This document shows positions 1 to 8,434 of a stretch of 10,013 nt of DNA, piece after piece. The position numbers were made by a program, and so were the translations under genes. Source of the DNA: Polyrhizophydium stewartii (lineage: Eukaryota; Chytridiomycota; Chytridiomycetes; Rhizophydiales); NCBI GenBank assembly GCA_027604665.1, contig JADGIZ010000696.1, forward strand, positions 1 to 10,013. Direction: 5' to 3'. Under the pieces are notes generated by a model. The model made no database searches. It was not told the DNA's origin and was given only the letters and a program-made list of their open reading frames with translations. Every line of letters starts with the position of its first letter. Position 1 is the first letter of the stretch.

Positions 1-232
1 GCCGCCCCGCGCCGGCGGACCTGCGGGGGGGCTTGGGGCCCGGCGGGGGGGGGGGGGGGGGGTGGGTCGTGGCGGGTCATGCCCCAAGGGACCGGACCGA
101 GCCCAACCGGGCGGCAGGGAAGCCGCAGCCAATGGGACGCTGCCACAACATGATGAGGTGTCGGCCCTGATTGGCTCTGCCGAGTCGCAAAGTCACGGCT
201 GTTCCTCTCGCAACGCCTCAACGAAACGCCCC
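1..232 (+). promoter_or_regulatory. 5' flank and probable promoter of the ABC transporter gene
   Basis: This stretch lies upstream of the chosen transporter start. Two CCAAT-type boxes are visible: CCAAT on the plus strand at 129-133, and ATTGG (CCAAT on the minus strand) at 170-174. They sit about 100 and 60 bases before the ATG, a plausible place for binding by a HAP/NF-Y complex. No TATA box is seen. The first 66 bases are very G-rich and are listed separately. The reading frame of exon 1 stays open back to about 62 but contains no ATG before 233, so I treat this part as untranslated. The transcription start cannot be seen. Confidence 0.45.
25..66 (+). repeat. G-run tract with quadruplex potential
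   Basis: There are G runs at 25-31 (7 G), 35-38 (4 G), 45-62 (18 G) and 64-66 (3 G), separated by very short spacers. The arrangement fits the simple four-run pattern for a G-quadruplex, and the long homopolymer would also be prone to slippage and sequencing error. Its exact length should not be trusted. Confidence 0.6.
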
Positions 233-3200
233 ATGACTGCCAAGACCGACGAGTCGGTCGTTCTTGCCGGCACGCAGGCGACCGCCCGCCCCGTGCGCTT
301 CAGCCGCAACCCGCTGTCGTTCACGTTCATCTCGTGGATCACGCCGCTGATGGTGCTCGGCGCCAAGCGGCCGCTCGTCGAGGAGGTTCGTCCGCCGCTC
401 CGCCCGGTCTTCCACCTGCCGTGCCATCACCTCTGCTGCTTCCATTGCTGCTGCTGCCGCCGCCAAACACGCAGCCGCTGACATGTGTGCACGCCAGGAC
501 CTGCCGCGGTTCGAGGGCGACGACACGGCCGCCAGCTCGGCCAAGATCATGGACCGCTTCTGGGCGGGCCTCGAGGCGCACCGACGCAACCCGGCCAGCG
601 CCAAGCCTCCGTCGCTGTTTGCGGCCATCGCGCCTTCGATGGCGCTGCCAGTGTAAGCCCCCATCCTTCACACGGCCTTGCCGCCGATCACGACTGCTCC
701 GCCACCCACCCGCCTGCCCGCTAACGCCATTCGGTCGACACGACTCGCGAGCAGCATCGGCCTGGTGCTGCTGCGCGCACTCACGGTCACCGTCGAGCTC
801 CTGCAACCGTTTGTCATCCAGCAGATCCTGCAATTCCTCGTGCCGTCGCCCGACGGGCCGAGGCTTATCGTCGACAACGGCCTTGCACTGGCGTTCATCC
901 TGTTCGGCACCGAGGTCGTCGCGGCCATCGCCAACGCGCTGATGCAAGTCTTGGCCCTCTTTGCCCAGGCTCGTCTGCGTGCGGCGCTGGTCGGCGCCGC
1001 GTACAGAAAGTCGATGCGCCTGTCGACGCGGACGCAGTCCGTGGGTACCGCGCAGAGCCGCAAACCACGCCGTCTCACTCAAGCGACGCTGACTCCTCAT
1101 CCGCACTCGCTCACAACGGCAGACGTTCTCGTCGGGCAAAATCAACAGCTTCATTGTCTCGGACGTGGACGCGATCTGCCGCTTCGTCGAGTTTATCAAC
1201 GAGTTCTGGTCGACGCCCACGATGGTCGTGATTGCCATTGTTTTCCTCATCAACTTCCTGGGCCAGATTGCCTGGGTCTCGATCGGCACCATCATCTTCT
1301 TTGGCATTTCGCAGAGCTTCATCTCGGGGCCGATTGGCAAGTACTCCAAGAACAATGCGCAGTTCATGGATGAGCGCACCAAGACGCTGCGCGAGTTTCT
1401 TTACGGTGAGGGCGAGGAGTGGGGCTCGCATGCTTGCTGCCCGGCCGGCGCGGCCGCTTGTTTCTGACGTAGGAAACCTTGCGCGCGTATGTGTGTGTGC
1501 GCGCGCGCAGGCATCAAGATTGTCAAGTTCCAGGCCACCGAGGACAGCTTTGCGAGCAAGATCTTCAGCATCTACGCCAAGCAGATCAAGAACCTGCGCC
1601 GGCTTTACGGCATCGTCACGATCCTGTTCATCGTTGGCTTTGGCCAAGGGGCCGTGGCCGAGGGCGTCACGTTTGCGGCGTACTCGGCGATCGGCGGACG
1701 CATGCGGCCCGAAATCATCTTCCCGGCGCTCGCCCTGCTGGGATCAGTTAGTCGGCCAATTGCGATGCTGCCGATGCTTGTCTTGTACGTTGGACCGCCC
1801 ACCGCCGGCCTGCGAGTGTCTTGCGGACTGTGCGATTTCATGCGAGGCTGACTCGGGCTGGGTGTGTTTGTCGCTGTGCACAGGGGCATGCGGACGTACA
1901 TTGTTTCGTATCGCCGTCTCGCCGATTACCTCTTGGCCGACGAGATCCAGCCCGACGAGGCCACACGGATTCTGCCAGCTTCGGACTCTCCAGATAGTGC
2001 GGCGCTCAAGATGTCGGCCGCGTCGTTCACCTGGGAGGAGGTCAAGAAGGACGACGACAAGCCCAAGCCCAAGTCCAAGCGCCGCATATTCAAGCAGAAG
2101 AAGAGCAAGGAGAGTGCTCAAACCAAGACCGACCAAGGCAAGAAGGACGGCGATGCCGAGTCGGACAAGCCTGCGCCGTTTGCTCTGCAGGACATCACGC
2201 TCGACATCCCGCGCGGCTCGCTCGTGGCCGTCGTTGGCTCGGTCGGCTCGGGCAAGTCGTCGTTCCTGTCGGCGCTGATCGGCGGCATGCGCAAGACGGC
2301 CGGCGACTCTGCTCTGTTCGGCTCGGTCGCATACTGTGCGCAGGAGCCCTGGATTCTCACGGGCACCATCGAGGAGAACATTGTCTTTGGCAACGACGCC
2401 GTGCGCGACAGGATCCCCGCTGCCATCGCCGCGGCGTGCCTCGACCGTGATCTCGAGATCCTGCCCAACGGCCTCGGCACGCAGATCGGCGAGAAGGGCA
2501 TCAACCTGTCCGGCGGCCAGAAGGCCCGTGTTGCGCTCGCCCGCGCCATTGCGCGCGACGCCGACATCTACCTGCTCGACGACCCGATTGCGGCACTCGA
2601 CGCGCACGTCGGCAAGAAGGTCTTTGAGGACGCCATCTGCGGCGTGCTGCGCGGCAAGACCGTGTTCCTTGTCACACACCAGTTGCACCTGCTGCCAAAG
2701 GTCGACATGGTCGTTGTGCTCGACGAGGGCCGCGTCGTCGAGACTGGCATCTTCCGCGAGCTCATGGCGCGCGAGGACGGCGCGCTGGCCGAGATCATGA
2801 AGGACTACCATTTTGACGATCACGATCCCGAGGCGGCCAAGGATGCAGACGAGGACGGCGAGGGCGAGGACGACAAACCCGAGAACTTGCTCAAGGCCGT
2901 CAAGGCGTTTGAAGAGGAGAAGGCTGTCGCTGAGGACCGCCGCACGGTGCGTTGCATCCCACTGTGTATCGCATGCCATGCTTGCTTCGGCTGATGTGCC
3001 ATGCAACAGGGTGCCATCAAGATCAGCGATTACATGTCATTCTTTACGTCCGGCGGCGCATGGTTCCTCCCGACAACAGTGGCGCTCTTTGTCCTGCTGG
3101 TCGGCGCCAACGCCATGACACAGATTGTGCTCGCTGTGTGGTCGTCCCCGGGCGACTCGGCGTGGGGCCTCGACAAGAGCAAGTTTGTCGGGCTGTACAT

Positions 3201-5015
3201 TGGCATCGCGCTTTCCGTCGCGGTGGTGATTTGTGAGTGCGATGCATGCCCGTGGCTGCCAGTTCCACTCCTCGCCATCGTCGGGTGTGTACTGACACCA
3301 CGATGCGTACAGCGCTGATTTGCGTCACTATGTTCCACGGCGCTATCACGTCGGCCATCTCGTTCCACCGCCGAGCTTTGAACGCGCTCGTGCGCGCGCC
3401 AATGGGCTTCTACGAAAACCAGCCCGTCGGACGCATTCTCAACCGCATGACCACGGACGTGCGGCAGATCGAGGGCTTCATCTCACAGGGCCTCATCAAC
3501 TATTTCAACATTCTCGCGGGCATGATGACGGCCGTGGTGGTCATTGCGTTCTCGTCGCCGTATCTCCTAAGTGAGTTGAGCGGCTTGCTGTCGTGTGAGC
3601 GTTGGAACATGCATCTGACGCCGGCCGCCTGCTCCCTTTGCGGTCCTGCGCGGCAGTCGAGTTTGGCGTGATCTTTGTGCTCGTTGTCCTGGCTTTCCCG
3701 CTGTACCAAGCAACGTACCGCGAGCTCAAGCGGCTCACGTCGATCCTGGTCTCGCCGCTGACGGCGCACATCTCCGAGTCGCTCAACGGCATCTCGACCA
3801 TCAAGGCGTACGGCGCGCAGGAGCTCTTTGTCGCAGCACAAGAGGCCAAGATGGATGCGTCCAACGTTGGCGGGCTTGTTATGGAATGCGCCGAGGCCTG
3901 GGTCGCGCTGCGTCTGCAGCTCATCACGTCTACTGCGACACTGTTGGTGGTGCTGCTGGCGTCGTTGGGTGCGGTTTCCAAGACGACCATTGGTGCGTCG
4001 CTCGTTGCGGCGGTGACCGTGGCGAGCCAGCTTCAAGGATCGCTGCGCATCACGAGCCATGTCTCTGCTTATGTGGGTATTTCTGCTTGACTTGTGCATT
4101 GTGGGGAGACTATGCTGACGCTTGGATCAGTTCAACTCGGTGGAGCGCCTCAACCACTACGCCAAGGAGCTGCCGGCCGAGGCCGCACGCGAGCTGCCCA
4201 CGGACCCCAAGGACGGCGAGTGGCCGATTGCCGGTGCCGTGACGATCCGCGACCTCGAGATCCGGTACCCGTCCCGCCCGGACCACGCCGTGATCCAGGA
4301 CCTGTCGCTCGACATCCAGCCGGGCGAGAAGGTCGGCGTCGTCGGCCGCACGGGCTCGGGCAAGTCGACGCTCATGACGGCGCTGTTCCGCATCATGGAG
4401 GCGTCCAAGGGCTCGATCGCCATCGACGGCATCGACATTGCATCGCTCGGGCTCAAGACGCTGCGCTCGCGGCTGCAGATCATCCCGCAGGACCCTGTGC
4501 TGTTCAAGGGCACCGTGCGCTCCAACCTCGACTTTGCGGGCAAGTACACCGATGACGAGCTGTGGGCTGCGCTCGACCTCGTTGGCCTCAAGGACTTTGT
4601 CGGCTCGCTCGACGGCAAGCTGGACGCAGCAGTCGAGGAGAACGGCGCCAACCTGTCGATGGGCCAGCGCCAGCTCATGTGCCTGTGCAAGGCGATCCTT
4701 GCCAAGCCAAAGGTGCTGATCATGGACGAGGCGACGGCGTCGGTCGACGCCGAGGCCGACCGGCGCATCCAGGAGTCGATCGAGACGCAGTTTGCGGCCA
4801 CGACGGTGCTGTCGATTGCGCACCGGCTCAACACGATTGCGGCGTTTGACCGCGTGCTTGTGCTGGACGGCGGCCGCATTGCCGAGTTTGATGCGCCGCA
4901 TGTGCTGCTGGGCCGCGCCGGGTCTGTGTTTGGCGACATGGTCGAGGCGACTGGCGCTGCCAACGCCGCCGTGATCCGCCAGATCGCGGCCGACCACTAT
5001 GCCAAGACGCACTGA
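233..5015 (+). CDS. ABCC/MRP-type ABC transporter, short form, 10 exons
   Basis: Probable ATP-driven exporter of amphipathic anions or conjugates in the plasma or vacuolar membrane; the substrate is unknown. Exons: 233-385, 498-652, 755-1040, 1123-1405, 1511-1784, 1884-2946, 3010-3232, 3313-3570, 3657-4072, 4131-5015. They total 3996 nt, giving 1331 aa and a TGA stop. All nine introns are GT-AG with a CTGAC-like branch site, and every junction keeps frame. The N-terminus carries the ABCC elbow helix (NPLSFTFISWITPL, about residue 26) and no TMD0. TMD1 spans roughly 104-384. NBD1 has Walker A GSVGSGKSS (502-510), Q-loop Q537, LSGGQ 592-596, Walker B LLDD (614-617) with Asp for the catalytic Glu, and H649. 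TMD2 spans about 757-1037. NBD2 has Walker A GRTGSGKST (1109-1117), Q1157, signature LSMGQ 1212-1216, D1236-E1237 and H1268. The Asp/Glu asymmetry is typical of ABCC proteins. A Lys/Asp-rich insert lies between A-loop W434 and Walker A, and an acidic linker at about 692-730 follows NBD1. The family call is firm; the start at 233 is likely, being the only in-frame ATG before the elbow helix. Confidence 0.93.
653..754 (+). other. Intron 2 of the transporter, with tandem NAGNAG acceptor
   Basis: The donor is GTAAGC, two bases after an alternative GT at 651 that would give a poorer site. A CTAAC branch site lies at 721-725. The acceptor is the tandem GAGCAG at 749-754. Splicing after CAG gives Pro-Val-Ile-Gly at the junction. 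Splicing after the GAG (751) adds one serine (Pro-Val-Ser-Ile-Gly). Both keep frame. CAG fits the other acceptors better, so 754 is my choice. Confidence 0.75.
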
Positions 5016-5240
5016 TTGGCGCGCAAACACGGCCGGCTGCGCATGGCTTTCTGAGAGAAGTGCGGCGATGTATCTCATATAAACACAACTGTCATTTGGC
5101 AGCATGAATGAGTTTGTCTGTGACTGCTGCTCTGTGTCCATTGTGAGCTGAATCAGCGATTGTTGGAGACAGATGCACCAAGTTCACGGCAAAGCGATCG
5201 ACAGGATATTTATTTGCAAAGCGGGGCGGGATGCCATTTG
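5016..5240. other. Convergent spacer holding the 3' ends of the transporter and ankyrin genes
   Basis: Both neighbouring genes end here, facing each other. It is AT-richer than the rest of the window, as expected for untranslated ends. TATAAA at 5079-5084 on the plus strand is a possible variant poly(A) hexamer for the transporter, about 65 bases after its stop. No RNA gene or further reading frame with coding character is seen. Confidence 0.5.
5209..5214 (-). terminator. Candidate poly(A) signal AATAAA for the ankyrin gene
   Basis: The plus strand reads TTTATT, so the minus strand carries a canonical AATAAA inside AAATAAAT, 27 bases past the ankyrin gene stop codon. This is the best poly(A) signal in the window. 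The cleavage site itself cannot be seen. Confidence 0.5.
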
Positions 5241-6896
5241 CTACATGACGGCGCAGCCTTCGCGCGAGAGGCTGACGCCGTTGCGGACCGAGATTTCCTG
5301 TATGAGCGCGAGGACCTCTTTGCGGTGCCACTGGGAGGCGACTCCGTAAGCACGGTTAAAGTTCCAGTGGATGCCGGTGAGGTTGTCGATCATCCACCTG
5401 ATGGACTCGACGTAGCCCGCGCCGGCGGCGGCCTCGAGAGCAAGGGGCATGTCCGTGCGCATGGCGGAGGAGCGGGCAATGTTGGGGCACTCTGCGAGCA
5501 GAAAGTCGAGGACCTCGATGTTGTTGTTGGCTGCGGCGTCGCGGAAAGCGCGCGATGTGCAGCAGGTTGGGGCGACGCTGATCAGATGCGCGATGGTCTC
5601 GACGCTGCCGCTCTCGGCGGCCTTTGAGACGGCGAGCGGGGTGCAGACGGCGCCGGCGTTGAGAAGCAGCTTGACGACGCCGAGGTGGCCGCTCTCTGCG
5701 GCCCGCTCGAGCGAGCCGTCCGGGACGACGACGCCCGGCTGGTCGAGCAGCCAGCGGACGAGCCTTGGCGAGCGCGACTTGGCGGCGCGCAGGACGGCGT
5801 CGGGCCTGATGGCGACGGCCAGGGCCGAGTGGATCCAGCTGGCCATTGGCAGCGAGCCGAGGGCGAGTGCCGAGTTGAATGCGGCCTCTGGGTCTGCGAC
5901 GATGCCGACCGAGTGCAGCCAGACGAGGATGTCAAGGCGGCCTGTGCGGGCGGCGATGACAAAGACGGACGGGTCGATGAGCGAGGGGCGGCGTGCGTGC
6001 AGCCACTTGAGCATGGGCAGATGGCCAGCCTCGGCGACCTTGACGGACGACGAGGGCGGGCACAGGAAGGTCTGGGATGCCAAGACCCAGTCGGCGATGG
6101 CCACGTGGCCAGCCTCGACGGCCTGCGACACGGCGCGCACGGATATGGGCATGCCGTCGAAGCGGGCCTCCTTGAGCCAGATGACGAGCTCGAGCGAGCC
6201 GCTCTGTGCGGCGAGGGCGAGGATGTCGAGCGGCCAGCGCAGGCCGGGCGAGCGGTCGTGCAGCCAGCGCACGACGCCGAGGTGGCCGCCGCGGGCGGCG
6301 GCCTCGACGAGGCGCAGCGAGGGCAGCACGATCTTGCTTGAGTCGGCGAGATCGGTGAGCAGCCACAGGGCGCCCTCCTCGGCGGCGGTCTCGGCGAGGG
6401 CGGCGGGGTCCTCGCTGGCGAGGACGTCGGCCCAGCGGGCGCGGACGGCGGCGCGGCGCAGGCAGCGCGGGTCCGCGACGGCGAGGGCGGCGATGCGGGC
6501 GAGCATGGCGCGCGAGGCGATTGCGGCGAAGCAGGGGCTGTCGGCGGGGATGGCGGGCAGCAGGCGCAGGTCGCCCTGCCAGTCGACGGCGATGGCGTCT
6601 GCCCACAGCGCGGCGTGGGTGCGCGGGCCCAGGCGGCGCAGCACGCCGGGCTCGATCCAGCGGTTGGCGAGGGCGGTCAGGTCGCCCGAGCGCGCCAGCA
6701 CCATGGCGACGAGCTCGCGCGGCAGGCGATCCCAGTGCGAGGCGCCTGCGGGCGGCGAGGCCGCGGCGCCTGCGGCGGGCGGCGGCGGCGGGCGCGGGCG
6801 CGGGTGCGGGTAGTAGACGGCGGGCGCGGGCGGCCGCTCTGCAGGCGCCGGCGGGCCGGTGCCGCTGCTGGTGGCGCCGGCGCTGCCGCTGCTCAT
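5241..6896 (-). CDS. F-box-like/ankyrin-repeat protein, chytrid style
   Basis: Intronless gene of 551 aa, probably an intracellular protein-interaction adaptor. After a Pro/Ala/Gly-rich leader (1-52) comes HWDRLPRELVAMVLARSG at 54-71, which resembles the opening helix of an F-box (LPxEL...IL). A middle helical part (about 80-195) follows. Then come about eleven to twelve degenerate ankyrin-like repeats from about 198 to 533, each built on A-A-x-x-G-H-L-x-V-V-x-W-L-H; examples are at 199-213, 287-300, 399-412 and 489-504. Many repeats lack the TPLH turn of canonical ankyrins. Large families with this layout (short Trp-containing F-box-like start, then WLH-type repeats) are, from memory, abundant in chytrid fungi, where they may serve as ubiquitin-ligase adaptors; no target can be named. 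I chose ATG 6896 (MSSGSAG) because the frame upstream to 7214 is Arg/Gly-rich repeat-derived sequence that runs into the neighbouring gene's start. The gene is divergent from the BIM1-like gene, 317 bp away. F-box assignment is tentative; ankyrin-type repeats are well supported. Confidence 0.85.
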   Translation of the reverse strand: MSSGSAGATSSGTGPPAPAERPPAPAVYYPHPRPRPPPPPAAGAAASPPAGASHWDRLPRELVAMVLARSGDLTALANRWIEPGVLRRLGPRTHAALWADAIAVDWQGDLRLLPAIPADSPCFAAIASRAMLARIAALAVADPRCLRRAAVRARWADVLASEDPAALAETAAEEGALWLLTDLADSSKIVLPSLRLVEAAARGGHLGVVRWLHDRSPGLRWPLDILALAAQSGSLELVIWLKEARFDGMPISVRAVSQAVEAGHVAIADWVLASQTFLCPPSSSVKVAEAGHLPMLKWLHARRPSLIDPSVFVIAARTGRLDILVWLHSVGIVADPEAAFNSALALGSLPMASWIHSALAVAIRPDAVLRAAKSRSPRLVRWLLDQPGVVVPDGSLERAAESGHLGVVKLLLNAGAVCTPLAVSKAAESGSVETIAHLISVAPTCCTSRAFRDAAANNNIEVLDFLLAECPNIARSSAMRTDMPLALEAAAGAGYVESIRWMIDNLTGIHWNFNRAYGVASQWHRKEVLALIQEISVRNGVSLSREGCAVM

Positions 6897-6938
6897 CACG
6901 CGGGAAAGCCGCGGCCGGCGGCCGGCGGCCCGCGATCG

Positions 6939-7009
6939 GGCGCCGAGCGCCGTGTGTCGAAGGGGGGGGGAAGAGCCCCCACTTGATAACGCAAGGGGCG
7001 CCGAGCGCC
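6939..7009. repeat. Duplicated dyad GGCGC-CGA-GCGCC in the divergent promoter
   Basis: Perfect 5-bp arms flank a 3-base centre, at 6939-6951 and again at 6997-7009, 58 bp apart. Each copy is preceded by a further G, so the direct repeat is 14 bp. Between them lie the G9 run and a short hairpin, GGGGG-aagag-CCCCC (6966-6980). Two identical dyads between two divergent starts could be binding sites for a dimeric regulator, or simply leftovers of a repeat. Confidence 0.6.
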
Positions 7010-7100
7010 AGGCGCGATCGGGCGCCGTGCGGCCCCCCCCCCTGTGGCGGGATGTCGCCCGGGCCAGGCCGCCGGCCCGCCTGGCGCCCGCCCGGCGCCC

Positions 7101-7162
7101 GCTGCGGCTCGTTCCGGCCGCCGCCCGCTGCGGCTCGTTCCGGCCGCCGCCCGCTGCGGCTC
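7101..7162. repeat. 26-bp tandem repeat, 2.4 copies
   Basis: The 26-base unit begins GCTGCGGCTCGTTCCGG and ends with CCGCCGCCC. It occurs perfectly at 7101-7126 and 7127-7152, with a third partial copy (10 bases) at 7153-7162. It ends about 50 bases before the BIM1-like start codon, so it lies in that gene's promoter or 5' untranslated region. Confidence 0.85.
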
Positions 7163-7213
7163 CGCGTCTCGGCGGCGCCCAAGGGCGGCGGCCGCTTTGC
7201 CGCACACCCCGCA

Positions 7214-8109
7214 ATGCTCGCGCCGCTCGCGCTGCTGCTCGCCGCCGCCGCCGCCGCGCCCGCCGCCGCGCACTTCACCGTCACCGCCCCGCCGTCGCGC
7301 GGCCAGGACGAGCTGACCCAGGCTACCGCCCCGTGCGGCGGCGCCGCCTTCAACGCCGCCGGCGCGGCCTCCGCCATCCAGACTGGTGCGCGCCGAAGCT
7401 GTCGTCCCGATGTCGCCCAACGTTGTCCCGATGTCGCCCGATGTCGACCGCACGCCCGCTCGCTGACGCCGCGCCCCAGCCGGCACCGCCGCCATCCGCC
7501 AGGCGGATGCCACCGCCACCTGCACCATCAACTTTGGCCTTGGCGCCAGCCCGGCGTCCTTTGTGCGCGTCGGCTCCGTCAACGCCCCGCGCGGCGTCGT
7601 CAACATCCCTTACGACCTGTCGGCCGTCGCGGGCCTCACGGACGGCGCCGCGGGCGTCATCCAGATCGTGTGCAACTCGTCCGACGGCGTGAGTTGCCTG
7701 CGACCGCCACTGCTGCGCCGTGCACCCCCTCCTGCTGACGCCGCCGCGATAGACGCTCTACTCGTGCAGCGACGTGACCGTGTCGACCGTGGTTGAGCAG
7801 CCGGGTGCCCCGCGCCCGCGCCCCGCGCCGTCGTCATCGACGGGCGCCGCGGCCGCCACCAGCTCGCCCGCCGCCGGCGCCGCAGCCTCCTCGACGGCCG
7901 CCACCGCCGCCGCCACCACCACGTCCAGTGCTGCGGCCGGCGCAGCCACCTCGAGCGCCGGCGCGGCGGCCACCACGTCGTCGACTGCGGCGTCCATCAC
8001 CCCCGCCGCTGTGCCCGGCCCCAGCACCGGCTCGGCCGGCTCGGCCGCCAGCCCCATGGTCGCACTCGGCGTGCTCGCCGTCTCGCTCGCCGCTCTCTTC
8101 ATGGCCTGA
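7214..8109 (+). CDS. Secreted GPI-anchored BIM1/X325-like copper-acquisition-type protein, 3 exons
   Basis: Exons 7214-7385, 7480-7688 and 7753-8109 total 738 nt, giving 245 aa. Both introns are GT-AG (donors GTGCGC and GTGAGT) with CTGAC branch sites at 7463-7467 and 7735-7739. The protein has a signal peptide (1-19, Leu/Ala-rich). Cleavage would leave His20 as the new N-terminus, in HFTVTAPPSRGQDE, then TAPCGG: the hallmark opening of the fungal X325/BIM1 family. The domain (20-137) has four cysteines (C41, C72, C122, C132) and ends with DGTLYSCSDV, matching the family's terminal block. Then come a Ser/Thr/Ala stalk (about 142-227) and an 18-residue hydrophobic tail (228-245) typical of GPI attachment. 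Known members bind Cu(II) through the N-terminal His, resemble LPMOs without cleaving polysaccharide, and in Cryptococcus Bim1 helps copper uptake at the cell surface. Oddity: His20 is the only histidine in the mature domain, so the usual second copper-ligand His seems absent. Family assignment is strong; copper function here is inferred. Confidence 0.88.
7404..7439 (+). repeat. 15-bp direct repeat inside intron 1 of the BIM1-like gene
   Basis: GTCCCGATGTCGCCC occurs at 7404-7418 and 7425-7439, with a period of 21 bp and a trailing GATGTCG. It lies wholly inside the 94-nt intron (7386-7479), upstream of the branch site. Copy number could vary between strains without changing the protein. Confidence 0.7.
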
Positions 8110-8361
8110 AGCCCTCGCCCTCGCTCACACTTTCCGGCTCGCTTCTCCAGCTGGCTCTCTCGCTCTCTCTCCCGCCCCCGGCACCGCCCGGCGGCCCGTG
8201 ACCCGCATCTCCATTGTCTTGTGCCCCCCCCCTGTCTCATTTGCCCCAAAAAATTGGTGCTCCGCCTCCATCGAGCCGGTATGCACTCTGAACGCCAAGC
8301 GGGCTTGCGCTGGCGCTTCCAGCCCAGAACCCAAAGATGAATCGACAGAGCAAGGAAAGAC

Positions 8362-8381
8362 GAGAGAGAGAGAGAGAGAGA
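8362..8381. repeat. (GA)10 microsatellite
   Basis: Ten perfect GA units, set in a longer purine-rich stretch of more than 100 bases. It is complementary in composition to the CT-rich stretch near 8146-8180. Confidence 0.95.
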
Positions 8382-8399
8382 AACGGGGGTAGCAGCGTT

Positions 8400-8405
8400 T
8401 TTATT
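8400..8405 (-). terminator. Candidate poly(A) signal AATAAA for the bZIP gene
   Basis: The plus strand reads TTTATT within TTTTTATT, so the minus strand carries AATAAA(AA), about 250 bases beyond the bZIP stop codon at 8656-8658. The distance is longish but plausible for a 3' untranslated region. Confidence 0.35.
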
Positions 8406-8434
8406 CGCCCCGGTGCGTCAAGCACTGGTGCGCG

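Larger units (their letters stand above)
6897..7213. promoter_or_regulatory. Divergent promoter region between the ankyrin and BIM1-like genes
   Basis: This 317-bp spacer must carry both promoters. It is extremely GC-rich and holds no TATA or CCAAT box that I can see. It contains two copies of the dyad GGCGC-CGA-GCGCC (6939-6951, 6997-7009) and two copies of GCGATCGGGCGCCG (6932-6945, 7014-7027). It also contains a G9 run (6962-6970), CCCCC (6976-6980), a C10 run (7033-7042) and a 26-bp tandem repeat (7101-7162). The segment looks rearranged from repeated pieces and may belong to a dispersed repeat. Which parts act as promoter elements is not known. Confidence 0.55.

Noticed and set aside
339..1382. 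Long minus-strand open frame (347 codons) opposite the transporter's first exons
   Set aside because: It overlaps spliced ABCC exons with clear family motifs. Its product is Arg/Gln-rich without domain character, a normal effect of high GC.
1472..1472. Alternative earlier acceptor (GTAG) for transporter intron 4
   Set aside because: Splicing after 1472 would shift the frame against the following exon; the CAG at 1508-1510 keeps it.
1744..3006. Minus-strand open frame of 420 codons opposite NBD1
   Set aside because: It is the antisense of NBD1, whose Walker A, signature and Walker B motifs fix the coding strand.
5449..6813. Plus-strand open frame of 454 codons opposite the ankyrin gene
   Set aside because: It is antisense to regular ankyrin-type repeats; its composition (Ala/Arg/Ser) has no recognisable domain.
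6521..7213. Plus-strand upstream extension of the BIM1-like frame
   Set aside because: It would hide the signal peptide behind about 230 Arg/Ala-rich residues and overlap the ankyrin gene. The ATG at 7214 directly precedes a proper signal peptide.
6897..7214. N-terminal extension of the ankyrin protein to 7214
   Set aside because: The frame is open, but the added 106 residues are Arg/Gly-rich products of the promoter repeats and would overlap the neighbouring start codon. The ATG at 6896 is more likely.
5932..7377. Minus-strand open frame of 481 codons overlapping the ankyrin and BIM1-like genes
   Set aside because: It is a shifted frame of the ankyrin gene and antisense to the BIM1-like signal peptide; Arg/Pro-rich shadow only.
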